NCBI GenBank assembly: GCA_963665545.2
Contig: CAXXKZ010000007.1
Coordinates: 558,001 to 622,000, forward strand
DNA length: 64,000 nucleotides
Source: G963665545 sp963665545
GTDB lineage: Bacteria; Pseudomonadota; Gammaproteobacteria; Xanthomonadales; SZUA-36
Direction: 5' to 3'
A model generated the notes under the pieces. That model worked only from the letters and a program-made list of their open reading frames with translations. It searched no databases and was not told the DNA's origin. Within the stretch, counting starts at the first letter, position 1; every line of letters begins with the position of its first letter. The position numbers and the translations under genes are program-made. Of the stretch, positions 24,739-33,614 are shown piece by piece.

Positions 24739-26040
24739 ATGACATCATTACAACAACTGGCTGAGGCAAGCGTTCGAAATGCCGAATCGTCCCCGATCGA
24801 ATCGACCTATCTGGCCAAAACCACCCGTTCAGCGTCGCTGCATGCCAAGGCCGTGGAATACCAGCCCTCGGGGGTATCCAGGCTGGTGGGTTACTGGGAG
24901 CCCTACCCGCTGACTTTTGCGCGAGGGGAGGGATGTTATGTCTTTGATGTGGATGGCAACCGCTACACCGATATGCTGTGTAATTACACCAGCCTGGTGC
25001 ACGGTCTCACCTATCCGCCCATCCAGGAAGCGATCGAACGCAGCATCGGCAACGGCACTGCCTGGTGCGGCAACAACGTCGCCCAGTACGCGTTGGCAGA
25101 GCAACTGGTCAACCGCATTGCCAGCGTTGATCAGGTGCGCTTTACCAATTCGGGCACCGAGGCAGGAAACCTGGCATTGCTGATTGCCAGAGCGGTGACA
25201 GGCCGCTACAAAGTCCTGATGGCCCGCCACGGCTACCATGGCAGCTTGCTCGAATTTGCGTCTGGATCGATGGACCAGCCTGGACCGGCCACGTTGTTGG
25301 CGCGCTATGGCGATGCCGACTCATTCAAGGCCGTATTGGAAGAACACGGTCAGGACATTGCGGCGGTTTTTGTTGAAGGCGTGATGGGTGCCGGCGGCAT
25401 GCAACAGGCGCCGGCGGAATTTTTCATTGAGCTGAAACAGGCAGCGAGCAAGGCCGGCGCTTTGCTGGTGATTGATGAAGTTATTACGTTCCGGCTTGGC
25501 CTTGGCGGACAACAGGGTAACCTGGGGGTGACGGCCGATCTCACCATGCTGGGCAAACTGATTGGTGGTGGCTTTGCGGTTGGCGCCGTCGGCGCCAGCC
25601 GGGAACTGATGAGTGTCATGGATTCAAGAAGTCTCAAGATCATGCACTCCGGCACATTTAATGCCAATCCGATGACGATGACGGCCGGTGACGTATCGGT
25701 GCGGGAGCTGACCCAGGTGCGCATCGACACGATGTCGGAGCAGGGCCTGCGGGTCGCCGCCGGGTTGAAGACCAGCGCAGAGAAACTGGGCCTGCCGCTC
25801 ACCATCAATCAGTGTGGATCCCTGCTGAATCTGTTTTTCAGTGATGACGCGCAGGACAACATGTTTTCGCGAACGGACAATGAAGCCGTCACGTTGTTTC
25901 ACCTGGCCTGCTTCAATCGTGGTGTTTCGCTTGCCGCTCGCGGCATGATCGTACTCTCGACTGTCATGACGTCCGAAGTGATCGACGACGCTGTCAGCCG
26001 CATGGCGGCCGCGATGGAGGATGTAGCCGCCGAGATTTGA
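24739..26040 (+). CDS. Class III aminotransferase, glutamate-1-semialdehyde aminomutase-like
   Basis: A 433-residue PLP enzyme. Motifs include GCYVFDVDGNRYTDML, FTNSGTEAGNLALLIAR, LLVIDEVITFRLGLGG and the PLP lysine in LGKLIGGGFAVGAVG. It resembles HemL by eye but its gene context (racemase, TRAP transporter) argues for catabolic use rather than tetrapyrrole synthesis. The ATG at 24739 fits the family better than the in-frame start at 24679. It converges with the TRAP operon with only 10 bases between stop codons. Confidence 0.88.
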   Translation: MTSLQQLAEASVRNAESSPIESTYLAKTTRSASLHAKAVEYQPSGVSRLVGYWEPYPLTFARGEGCYVFDVDGNRYTDMLCNYTSLVHGLTYPPIQEAIERSIGNGTAWCGNNVAQYALAEQLVNRIASVDQVRFTNSGTEAGNLALLIARAVTGRYKVLMARHGYHGSLLEFASGSMDQPGPATLLARYGDADSFKAVLEEHGQDIAAVFVEGVMGAGGMQQAPAEFFIELKQAASKAGALLVIDEVITFRLGLGGQQGNLGVTADLTMLGKLIGGGFAVGAVGASRELMSVMDSRSLKIMHSGTFNANPMTMTAGDVSVRELTQVRIDTMSEQGLRVAAGLKTSAEKLGLPLTINQCGSLLNLFFSDDAQDNMFSRTDNEAVTLFHLACFNRGVSLAARGMIVLSTVMTSEVIDDAVSRMAAAMEDVAAEI

Positions 26041-26050
26041 GGTCCTTGAG

Positions 26051-27400
26051 TCAGCCGTACGCCAGGGTGGGTAACCAGGTGACCAATGCGGACCACTTAA
26101 AGATGATGATCAGCCCGATCAACTGAATCACGATAAAAGGCACCACCCCGCGGTAAATGGTGCCGATCCGAATTTCATTCTGGGCGGTTGCTTTGAAATA
26201 GAACAGTGCAAAACCAACCGGTGGGGTCAGAAAGCTGGTCTGCAGGCAGACCGCAAACAACACGGTGAACCAAACCGGGTCGAAACCAAGTGAGCTGACC
26301 ACTGGCGAAACCAGTGGCAGCACGATCAGCGTCAGCTCGATCCAGTCCAGAAAGAAGCCGAGAATGAAGGTCGCCAGCAGGATGCAGATGATGATGCCGT
26401 TCGCTTCAAAAGGCAGCCCCAGCAATGCGCCCTCGATCAGTTCGTCTCCACCCAGTCCCCGCAACACCAGTGAAAATGCAGTCGCCCCTACCAGCACAGC
26501 AAATATGAATCCGGTGGTCTTGGTGGTTTCCCGCACGACTTCACGCATTACGGTTCGGCTGAGCTGACCGTTTATCCAGGCGAGGAGCATGGCGCCAGCC
26601 GCGCCTACGCCTGCTGCTTCGGTTGGGGTGGCCAGCCCGAAAAAAATGCTCCCCAGTACGGCCAGAATCAAGAATGCGGCCGGCACAATGGCTTTGAACA
26701 GTTCGATGGCTGCCGCCAGGTCGCGCGGACTGGATTTGGTTGCTGGTGCCCTGTGGGGCTGAAACAGCCCGACCAAGGCGAGGTATAGAACATAGAGGCC
26801 ACCCAGCATTGCGCCCGGAATCAATGCGCCCATGAACAGATCGCCCACACTCATGGCCATGCGGTCGGCCATCAACACCAGCATGATGCTGGGTGGGATG
26901 AGAATGCCGAGCGTGCCAACCGCACAGATGGTGCCGGCGGCAAGGCGTTTGTCATAGCCACTTTGCAACATGACCGGCAGCCCCAACAGTGTCAGCAACA
27001 CGACCGAGGCGCCGATGATGCCGGTCGTTGCAGCAAGCAAGATTCCAATCAGCGTGACCGTAATGGCCAGACCGCCGCGAATCGGGCCCAAAAGCGCAGC
27101 AAAGCTGGTCAACAGGCGCCGCGCGATGCCGGAACGGTCGAGCAACAATCCCATGAATATGAACATGGGCAGGGCCACCATGACCCAGTTCTCCATGACG
27201 TTCCAGATTCTGTCAACCGTGAGCGAGGTGTAATTCCAGTCCACTGCAGTGGCAATGTGCAGATCGATTTCAAATACAATCGCCAGGGCCGTAAAAAATA
27301 CCGCCAGACCAGCCAGCACCCATGCCACCGGAAAGCCGGTGAACACCAGCACAATAAAGCTGATAAACATGCACAGAGCCAACCACTCGCCCGGGCTCAT
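26051..27400 (-). CDS. dctM: TRAP transporter large permease (DctM type)
   Basis: A 449-residue inner-membrane protein with about 12 hydrophobic helices. It has the family's repeated glycine-rich motifs (GLLLDRSGIARRLL, GTLGILIPPSIMLVLMADRM, TPTEAAGVGAAGAM, GFFLDWIELTLIVLPL). It forms the sodium-driven translocation channel together with the small permease, whose gene overlaps it by 4 bases (ATGA). The substrate comes from the binding protein at 27921. Confidence 0.95.
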   Translation of the reverse strand: MSPGEWLALCMFISFIVLVFTGFPVAWVLAGLAVFFTALAIVFEIDLHIATAVDWNYTSLTVDRIWNVMENWVMVALPMFIFMGLLLDRSGIARRLLTSFAALLGPIRGGLAITVTLIGILLAATTGIIGASVVLLTLLGLPVMLQSGYDKRLAAGTICAVGTLGILIPPSIMLVLMADRMAMSVGDLFMGALIPGAMLGGLYVLYLALVGLFQPHRAPATKSSPRDLAAAIELFKAIVPAAFLILAVLGSIFFGLATPTEAAGVGAAGAMLLAWINGQLSRTVMREVVRETTKTTGFIFAVLVGATAFSLVLRGLGGDELIEGALLGLPFEANGIIICILLATFILGFFLDWIELTLIVLPLVSPVVSSLGFDPVWFTVLFAVCLQTSFLTPPVGFALFYFKATAQNEIRIGTIYRGVVPFIVIQLIGLIIIFKWSALVTWLPTLAYG

Positions 27401-27921
27401 GCTTCATCTCCAAACAGGTAGGCGAGAATCCGGCTCAGCCGCGCCAGGGCGGCCAGCAAAAGCAGCACGAACGCGGTTGGCAGCACCGCCTTGATCATCC
27501 AACGGTAGGGCAGGCCACCGGGCGCCTGGGAAACTTCTCCGGTAAGCCAGCTTTGGTATACAAAAGGTACGCCGTAGACAATCACCAGCACAATGAACGG
27601 TATCAGGGCAAGCACGATGCCATATAATTCCAGCCATGCTTGATGTTGTGGCGCGAGCCGGCTAGACACCACGTCCACGCGAATGTGGGCGTCCGCGACC
27701 AGGGCATAACTCAGCCCCAACAGAAAGCCAATGGCGTACAAATGCCACTGTATTTCTTCGAATTCTATACGGCCCTCACTGAACACATAGCGTAATATGA
27801 CATTGCCCACGATGACGGCCATCAACACCGGCCACACCCATGACACGGCGTGGCCAAGCTGATTCAGAAAAGCCTCAACACGTCGCGAAAACCGCGTCTG
27901 AGGTAATTCGGGCATGCCCAT
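27397..27921 (-). CDS. dctQ: TRAP transporter small permease (DctQ type)
   Basis: A 174-residue protein with four hydrophobic helices and the family pattern FEEIQWHLYAIGFLLGLSYALVADAHIRVDV. It overlaps the large permease by 4 bases and touches the binding protein gene at the upstream side, giving the standard P-Q-M order on one transcript. Confidence 0.93.
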   Translation of the reverse strand: MGMPELPQTRFSRRVEAFLNQLGHAVSWVWPVLMAVIVGNVILRYVFSEGRIEFEEIQWHLYAIGFLLGLSYALVADAHIRVDVVSSRLAPQHQAWLELYGIVLALIPFIVLVIVYGVPFVYQSWLTGEVSQAPGGLPYRWMIKAVLPTAFVLLLLAALARLSRILAYLFGDEA

Positions 27922-29045
27922 CAGAAATCCAGTGGCAGGTAGGCCAGCCGGCGCCAGTGCAGGTAAGTGGCATGAAAGCTGCGTTGTGAATCCAGGATTA
28001 GTCTGAAGTGCTCATCCTTCGCTGCGTGCTCATCAAGAACTTCTTCGCTGATACTTCTCAATTCACGCAGTACATCCAGAGGCAGCCGGCTTACGGTGAC
28101 CCCTTTGCTGCGGAATGCCTCGATGACAGCGCCCTGCCGGCCTTCGCTTTCTGACAACGCGCTGGTCACTGTAGCCCTGCAGTTGGTCTCCAACAGCGCC
28201 TGGTCTTCAGGCAGGGTCTGGTGCCATACATCGAGATTGACGAACAGGAATAGGGCGGAAAATGGCTGGTGCCAGCCAGGAAAATAGTTGTACCGGGCGA
28301 TGCGGGCGAAGCCCAGGGCTTCATCGACAATGGGCAGGGAAAATTCGGTCGCATCGATCGCGCCTTTTTCCAGGGCCTGGAAAATTTCACCGCCCGGCAG
28401 CATGGTCACCGAAGCGCCGGCCCGCTCGATGACCTGTCCGCCCAGGCCCGCAAATCGAATCTTCAGGCCTTGCAAATCCTTGAGTGACTGGATTGGCTTT
28501 CTAAACCAGCCGGCTGTTTCCGGGCCAATCATGGCGCAGTAAAGCGGCATGATATTGTGTTGCGCATACAGTGCCTCCCCGAGCGCCCGCCCGCCCCCGA
28601 CATACCACCATGCAGAGTACTCCCATGGTTCCATTCCGAACGGCGTGGCGCCGATGAGCGTGGAGGCGGGAATTTTACCCTGGTCGTAGCCCGGCCAGGT
28701 CATTCCCGCTTCAACCTTGCGATCACGCACGGCGTCACTGATGGAAAAAGCCGGAACAATTTCTCCAGGATCGTAAATATCAAGCCTGACTGCACCGCCG
28801 CTGGCGGCCAGCACGCTTTGCGCCATGATTTTGATGCTGGTGCCGATCACCGGAAGCGATGAAGACACGAAGGCCGGAACGCGCCAATGCACCCGGACCG
28901 CTCGCGCCGTCTCACCGTCGGCCTGGCCAAAATTGGCGGTACGGATTGCACCTGCGCTCGGCGGTCTGATCGCAAGACTGACCAGCAAACCTGCCCCGAA
29001 TGCCACGAACACGGCGAACAGTGCCGCCCGTCTGGAAATATTCAC
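27921..29045 (-). CDS. TRAP transporter substrate-binding protein (DctP/TakP-like)
   Basis: A 374-residue periplasmic receptor. The start is GTG at 29045 behind GGAGGGA; the open frame upstream of it is not coding-like. The N-terminus NISRRAALFAVFVAFGAGLLVSL has a twin-arginine-like signal. The body shows MAQSVLAASGGAVRLDIY, GMTWPGYDQG, FGMEPWEY and ALEKGAIDATEFSLPIVDEALGF, which resemble the 2-oxo-acid binding protein TakP and the mannitol/chloroaromatic TRAP group. A 2-oxo acid or other organic acid substrate is a reasonable inference. Confidence 0.92.
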   Translation of the reverse strand: MNISRRAALFAVFVAFGAGLLVSLAIRPPSAGAIRTANFGQADGETARAVRVHWRVPAFVSSSLPVIGTSIKIMAQSVLAASGGAVRLDIYDPGEIVPAFSISDAVRDRKVEAGMTWPGYDQGKIPASTLIGATPFGMEPWEYSAWWYVGGGRALGEALYAQHNIMPLYCAMIGPETAGWFRKPIQSLKDLQGLKIRFAGLGGQVIERAGASVTMLPGGEIFQALEKGAIDATEFSLPIVDEALGFARIARYNYFPGWHQPFSALFLFVNLDVWHQTLPEDQALLETNCRATVTSALSESEGRQGAVIEAFRSKGVTVSRLPLDVLRELRSISEEVLDEHAAKDEHFRLILDSQRSFHATYLHWRRLAYLPLDF

Positions 29046-29202
29046 CTGTCCCTCCAATGCCTGTCTGAGCCGGGAGCGTTTCTGATCGTCGGGCCATAGT
29101 ATTGCATGGGCGCGAGACTGAAGCCGGGATTGATGTGAAACAGACTGCTGGCATAAGATGCTGCAGTGGCATTGCCACATCTTTGAGGATAGGCGGCAGA
29201 CC

Positions 29203-29718
29203 ATGAGCAGAATGATCGTACTTACCGTCGTCAGTGATGACCGGCCCGGCATCGTCGAAACACTATCCGGAATTCTGGCGAGTCATGAAGGAAATTGGAC
29301 GCAGAGCAATATGCTTTCAATGGCCGGAAAATTCGCCGGAATTCTTCTCGCTCGGGTGCCGCACGAGCAAGCAGAAACTTTCTGTGCTGCGGTCGAAGCG
29401 TTGGAGTCCGAAGGCCTGCACATCGTGGCGCAGACTTCCGGTGAGGTGCGCGATACTGCCGGCATGCGGGAGTTCTCGCTGGATCTTGTCGGCCAGGACC
29501 GGCCAGGCATCATCAGTGATATCACACGCGTCATTGCCAGGCACCACATCAATGTCGAAGAGTTGGACACCGAGTGCCGCAGCGCCTCGATGTCCGGCGA
29601 AATCCTTTTCCTGGCCCGCGCGCGGCTGCTGGCGCCGAGTGATGTGTCGCTGGCTGAATTTCAGCAGGAACTCGAGGATTTGGCGAACGAATTGATGGTT
29701 GATATCACGCTTGATTAG
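29203..29718 (+). CDS. GcvR-like protein with two ACT domains
   Basis: A 171-residue protein made of two ACT domains: VVSDDRPGIVETLSGILA (about 8-80) and LVGQDRPGIISDITRVIA (about 92-165). In E. coli, GcvR binds glycine and antagonises the activator GcvA of glycine cleavage. Here no gcv genes are near, so it may be a general amino-acid sensor. It is divergent from the TRAP operon. A strong terminator follows. Confidence 0.88.
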   Translation: MSRMIVLTVVSDDRPGIVETLSGILASHEGNWTQSNMLSMAGKFAGILLARVPHEQAETFCAAVEALESEGLHIVAQTSGEVRDTAGMREFSLDLVGQDRPGIISDITRVIARHHINVEELDTECRSASMSGEILFLARARLLAPSDVSLAEFQQELEDLANELMVDITLD

Positions 29719-29738
29719 ACCAAACGGACTGGACAACA

Positions 29739-29764
29739 AAAACCCCGGCAGTGGCCGGGGTTTT
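29739..29764. terminator. Rho-independent terminator, likely bidirectional
   Basis: An 11-bp perfect stem (AAAACCCCGGC paired with GCCGGGGTTTT) with a 4-base loop, 20 bases after the GcvR-like stop. The A and T runs on both sides let it serve also the outer-membrane protein gene reading leftward. Confidence 0.9.
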
Positions 29765-29797
29765 ATCATTCTGAGCTGCGGTGTTTGATCTGGGGTA

Positions 29798-30664
29798 CTA
29801 CCAGTTCGCAGTCATGGATAGGATCGGGCCGCTGTAGCGCAAGTTCACACCGCCCGTCCAGTCGGACTTGTCAACGTTCAACTCAACGTCGAAATACTGA
29901 TACGCCAAAGCCACGCCGATATGGCGGCTGGCCTGGAAGTTGAGTCCAACCGACGCATTCCAGAGCGTGCCGTCGTAATCACCGATGCTGGCGGTCATGA
30001 AATCCACGCGGGTGTTGATCAGCCAGCGTTTGGCGGGTGAATACATCTACCAGATGCCGATGTTCGGCAGGGGCTGGCTGGTTTCGGCCTCATCCCTTCT
30101 GAATGAGGAATCATCTTCATCAATGAACGCTTCACCCTCGATGAAAGTCTTGATGCTGAGATTGTGGATGCCCAGGCCCGCGCCGAATTCGTGTTGAGGT
30201 CCGACGCTGAATATCCGGCCGATGAAAATTCGGCCCACCGTGGTCTTCACGCCAGCGCCAACAGCGGTGCCGGCTCGAAAAGTTGTATCCTGCCAGTCGA
30301 CGTCTTCTTCCAATACCGCGTCACCTGTGGCATTGACGCTGAAGTACTGACCCGTAATGGACCATTTTTCGCCGAATTTCCAGCGGAACATGTCATTGAA
30401 TACTGTGGCGCTGTTATCGACACCCAGCGCGTTGTCAAAATCAATGTCCCGTGGGTCTTCGCTCAGCCTTTCAGCGCTTGCCGTGAATGCTGCGCTTGAC
30501 CTGAATACGCCCAGCGTGACCTGAAATTTGTCGGTCAGCAAGGGGTGTGCCACGTAATCCTGGGCCATCAGGCCGGCAGGTAGAATTCCCAGCGCCAGCA
30601 GGCCAGCACTGAAGACTGCTGTAATGGAAGTTCTGACAGATACAGGTCGAAGTTGAATGCGCAT
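29798..30664 (-). pseudogene. Outer-membrane beta-barrel protein interrupted by an in-frame TAG
   Basis: Read through one TAG codon at 30047-30049, this is a 288-codon frame. The first part (205 residues) starts with a clear export signal (AVFSAGLLALGILPAGLMAQ). The second part continues the beta-strand pattern with alternating aromatic residues and ends in Trp (SMTANW), a usual C-terminal residue for outer-membrane barrels. ATG 30664 follows AGGGAAAA. No frameshift is present; only the single stop breaks it, between ...PNIGIW and MYSPAKRW. Function beyond a barrel porin or channel cannot be stated. Confidence 0.82.
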
Positions 30665-30797
30665 GTTTTTCCCTACCGGTTATGGCCGCACGTCCATTAT
30701 CCGGCAAAGAGATGAACAAGTGAATAGCACACAGCAGATAATCTGGTTTGATCGATGCCGAGGTGGCCCGCGCGCTCATTGGGAAGAGAGAAATTAG

Positions 30798-30826
30798 TTG
30801 TTAACCAAACAAACGTTTGCTATTCT
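30798..30826 (+). promoter_or_regulatory. Promoter and TetR-type operator before the acyl-CoA mutase operon
   Basis: The perfect palindrome CAAACGTTTG (30810-30819) lies between a -35-like TTGTTA (30798-30803) and a -10-like TATTCT (30821-30826), spacer 17 bases. Similar AAACGTTT operators are used by several TetR regulators of fatty-acid and branched-chain acyl-CoA genes. The ATG at 30833 is only 6 bases from the -10 and has no ribosome binding site, so a leaderless transcript is possible. Confidence 0.6.
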
Positions 30827-30832
30827 AAATGA

Positions 30833-31438
30833 ATGACTGCCGTGGCCAAGAGATCGAACAATCGCAACGAAGCCCTGTTGGACGCTGCCTCGTCGCTGTT
30901 TGCTTCTGGCGGCTACGGCGGCACCAGCATGCGTAACATCGCCAAAGCCAGTGGCATGCTGCCGGGGTCAATCTACTACCACTACCCCTCCAAGGCTGAC
31001 CTGCTTTACGCGGTGTACGCGCGTGGGGTTGACATGATCTGCGAGCGGCATGACCGCATGGTCGCTGCTTGCAATGATGCCTGGAAGCGCCTGGAAATTG
31101 CCCTCGCCAATCATATTCTCACCGTCACTGAAACCAGCGATGACGTTGGCGTCATGAACCGTGTCCTGCCGGACCAGGTGCCGGAACGCAGCACAGATCT
31201 GATTGCCCAGCGCGACCGTTACGAGCAGCGAATCCGCGAACTGGTCGATGCGCTGCCGCTCGCCCCTTCAGGCGGGCCGGCTCATGACCGGCGAATTCTG
31301 CGCTTGATGATCATCGGCGCCACATCCTGGACACAGACCTGGTACCGATCTGGGCACACCCGGCCAGAAGCCATCGCTGCACAATTTTGTGCGTTCCTGA
31401 AGCAACCCCTCCAAATTCAACAGTCAATACAGCAATGA
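30833..31438 (+). CDS. TetR-family regulator
   Basis: A 201-residue regulator with the N-terminal helix-turn-helix ALLDAASSLFASGGYGGTSM then MLPGSIYYHYPSKADLLYAVY. The C-terminal ligand domain is of the AcrR/FadR-like type. Its stop overlaps the ATG of the B12-binding subunit as ATGA, so it is the first gene of the mutase operon and likely controls it through the palindrome just upstream. An acyl-CoA ligand is plausible from context. Confidence 0.92.
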   Translation: MTAVAKRSNNRNEALLDAASSLFASGGYGGTSMRNIAKASGMLPGSIYYHYPSKADLLYAVYARGVDMICERHDRMVAACNDAWKRLEIALANHILTVTETSDDVGVMNRVLPDQVPERSTDLIAQRDRYEQRIRELVDALPLAPSGGPAHDRRILRLMIIGATSWTQTWYRSGHTRPEAIAAQFCAFLKQPLQIQQSIQQ

Positions 31439-31899
31439 ATACACCAACAATCAAAGATAAGCGCGCCCAGGGCCAACCCATCCGAGTGCTGGTCACAAAA
31501 ATCGGCCTTGATGGCCATGACCGGGGCAGCCGTGTCGTGGCGGCATTCTTGCGCGATGCCGGCATGGACGTGATTTACACGCCCCCGTGGCAGAGCATAG
31601 AAGATGTGGTTTCAATGGCAGGCCAGGAAGACGTCGAAGTAATAGGGGTCAGCTCACTGGCCACGGATCACCTGATTATTCCCGATCTCGCCGCGGCCTT
31701 GAGTGGCGCAGGCCTGGAAAATGTTGCCTTGGTGGTGGGCGGCATCGTCCCGGACAGTGAAGTGGATATGCTTTCACGGGCAGGGGTCGCGGCGATATTC
31801 GGCCCCGGGTCGGCGCGCGATGACATCGTCTCGTCTGTCGCCCGGTTGGGCCGGGACGTGCAGCGGGAAAAACTCGATTTTACAGGCGTTGGCGCATGA
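31435..31899 (+). CDS. B12-binding small subunit of an acyl-CoA mutase
   Basis: A 154-residue cobalamin-binding protein with the DxHxxG motif in KIGLDGHDRGSRVVA, SSLATDH and the late VGGIVPDSE and AIFGPGS segments that cradle the nucleotide tail. A separate small subunit of this size is seen in isobutyryl-CoA mutase (IcmB) and 2-hydroxyisobutyryl-CoA mutase (HcmB), and in some methylmalonyl-CoA mutases. Overlaps of 4 bases on both sides tie it to the regulator and to the large subunit. Confidence 0.92.
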   Translation: MNTPTIKDKRAQGQPIRVLVTKIGLDGHDRGSRVVAAFLRDAGMDVIYTPPWQSIEDVVSMAGQEDVEVIGVSSLATDHLIIPDLAAALSGAGLENVALVVGGIVPDSEVDMLSRAGVAAIFGPGSARDDIVSSVARLGRDVQREKLDFTGVGA

Positions 31900-33608
31900 G
31901 CCGCGCAGAACAGCTGAGCTTCAGAGAATTCGAAACATCCCGCCAGCAGTGGCAAAAGGACTACGAAACGCAGATTCCCTCGGCTAAGGTTATACGCAAC
32001 CGGTCGGGCATCGCGATCAATCCGCTGTACACGCCGGCCGATTGGTCCGCTGAGCATTACCTCGAGGATCTGGGTTTTCCCGGGCAAACGCCTTATACCC
32101 GGGGGATCTACCCGACCATGCACCGCGGTCGAACCTGGACCCAACGTCAATTGATTGGTCTGGGAACGCCGCAGGACTACAATCGCCGCGTGCTCAGATT
32201 GCTGGACGCCGGCGCTTCCGCAATCAGCCTGATTCCCTGCAATTCCGGGTTTCGTGGTGTCGACTGCGATGAAGTGCCGCTGCCGTTGCTGGGAACCTGC
32301 GGCACCGTGGTAAATACGCTTGAAGACATGGATGTGGCGCTGGCCAAGGTGCCGATCGGCGACATTTCGACCGCCATGAATGACCCCACGCCATTCACTT
32401 TCCTGGCCTTCCTGGTGGGTGTCGCCAAGCGCCGTGGGGTCGATATCCGGCGCATTACCGGCACCTCGAACCAAAGCGACTACATCTCTCATTTCGTCGC
32501 CAACCACATGTTTTACCGACTGTCCCTGCCAGGCTCGCGGCGAGTTCTGCTTGATCACATCGATTATTGCCGCCAGCACCTGCCCGGCTGGAACCCTGTT
32601 TCCGTCGTTGGGCAACACATGCAGCAAGCCGGCGCCACCCCGGCAGAAGCCATGGCATTTACACTCTGCACGGCAATTCAATACGCCGAAGACTGCCTCG
32701 AACGCGGCATGGAAGCGGATGCCTTTTTGCCTCGTTTCACCTTCTTTTTCGATATCTCCATCAGCTTTTTCGAAGAAATCGCCAAATTCCGTGCCGGCCG
32801 GCGCATGTGGGCACGGATTGCCCAGGATCGATTCGGGGCTTGCGACCCCAAATCATGGCGATTCAAGTTTCATGCGCAGACTTCAGGACTGGACCTGACG
32901 GTCCAGCAGCCACTCAACAATATTGCCCGAGTCGCTACCCAGGCCATAGCCGGTATTCTCAGCGGTCTGCAATCGATGCACACCGACGCCCATGATGAAG
33001 CTGTCGCCAGCCCCTCCGAAGAAGCTGCACGTATTGCCATTGCCACGCAGAATATTCTTCGCGAAGAAGCGCATCTGTGCGACGTGATTGATCCCCTGGG
33101 CGGTTCTTTTTACATTGAGAAACTCACCAATGACATGGAAGAGGAGATCCACGCCGTCATGCGTCGGGTGGCGGATGCGGGGGGTATGTATCGGGCAGTC
33201 GAGAGTGGCCTGGTGCAGTCGATGATCGGCCACTCATCGCTGGCCTTCCAGGAGCGGATTGAAAATGGTCAGCAGAAGGTGGTGGGTGTCACTGCTTACC
33301 AGGTCGAGGAAGAGGCCGTGCAAGCGCCACCGAAACGCCCGGATCCGCAGGCCATGCAAGCGCATGTTGAATCACTGCGTCGGTTCAAGGAAAGCCGCGA
33401 TCAAGATCAGATTTCCAGCCTGCTTGATCGTATCCGCCAAGCTGCCCATTCAACCGCCCATTCAGCCGCCCCTTCAACGGCCCATTCAGCGCAGGGCAAT
33501 ATTTTTGCCTGCGTGGTGGATGCCGCTGAGGGCGGCGTCACCCACGGGGAGATTGTTTCCTGCCTGCGCGAGGAGCTTGGTTTCGGGCAGCCCCTCATTA
33601 TTGCTTGA
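31896..33608 (+). CDS. Acyl-CoA mutase large subunit, probably not for methylmalonyl-CoA
   Basis: A 570-residue catalytic subunit. The substrate barrel is clear (YPTMHRGRTWTQRQ, IDPLGGSFYIEKLTNDMEEEI). Tyr89 of methylmalonyl-CoA mutase, needed for catalysis, is replaced by H76. The region that should carry the carboxylate-binding Arg207 (SHFVANHMFYRL) has no arginine at that place by eye. An Asp (D104) lies within one residue of the place expected for the active-site Asp117 of 2-hydroxyisobutyryl-CoA mutase. An HcmA- or IcmA-like substrate is therefore likelier. A 12-bp repeat encodes an Ala/His/Ser stretch near residues 517-532. Confidence 0.9.
   Translation: MSRAEQLSFREFETSRQQWQKDYETQIPSAKVIRNRSGIAINPLYTPADWSAEHYLEDLGFPGQTPYTRGIYPTMHRGRTWTQRQLIGLGTPQDYNRRVLRLLDAGASAISLIPCNSGFRGVDCDEVPLPLLGTCGTVVNTLEDMDVALAKVPIGDISTAMNDPTPFTFLAFLVGVAKRRGVDIRRITGTSNQSDYISHFVANHMFYRLSLPGSRRVLLDHIDYCRQHLPGWNPVSVVGQHMQQAGATPAEAMAFTLCTAIQYAEDCLERGMEADAFLPRFTFFFDISISFFEEIAKFRAGRRMWARIAQDRFGACDPKSWRFKFHAQTSGLDLTVQQPLNNIARVATQAIAGILSGLQSMHTDAHDEAVASPSEEAARIAIATQNILREEAHLCDVIDPLGGSFYIEKLTNDMEEEIHAVMRRVADAGGMYRAVESGLVQSMIGHSSLAFQERIENGQQKVVGVTAYQVEEEAVQAPPKRPDPQAMQAHVESLRRFKESRDQDQISSLLDRIRQAAHSTAHSAAPSTAHSAQGNIFACVVDAAEGGVTHGEIVSCLREELGFGQPLIIA
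33444..33491 (+). repeat. 12-bp in-frame tandem repeat in the mutase gene
   Basis: Four imperfect 12-base copies starting GCCCATTCA encode alternating AHST/AHSA. It lies in the linker after the barrel, where MCM-like proteins vary in length. Confidence 0.8.
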
Positions 33609-33614
33609 TAGGAC

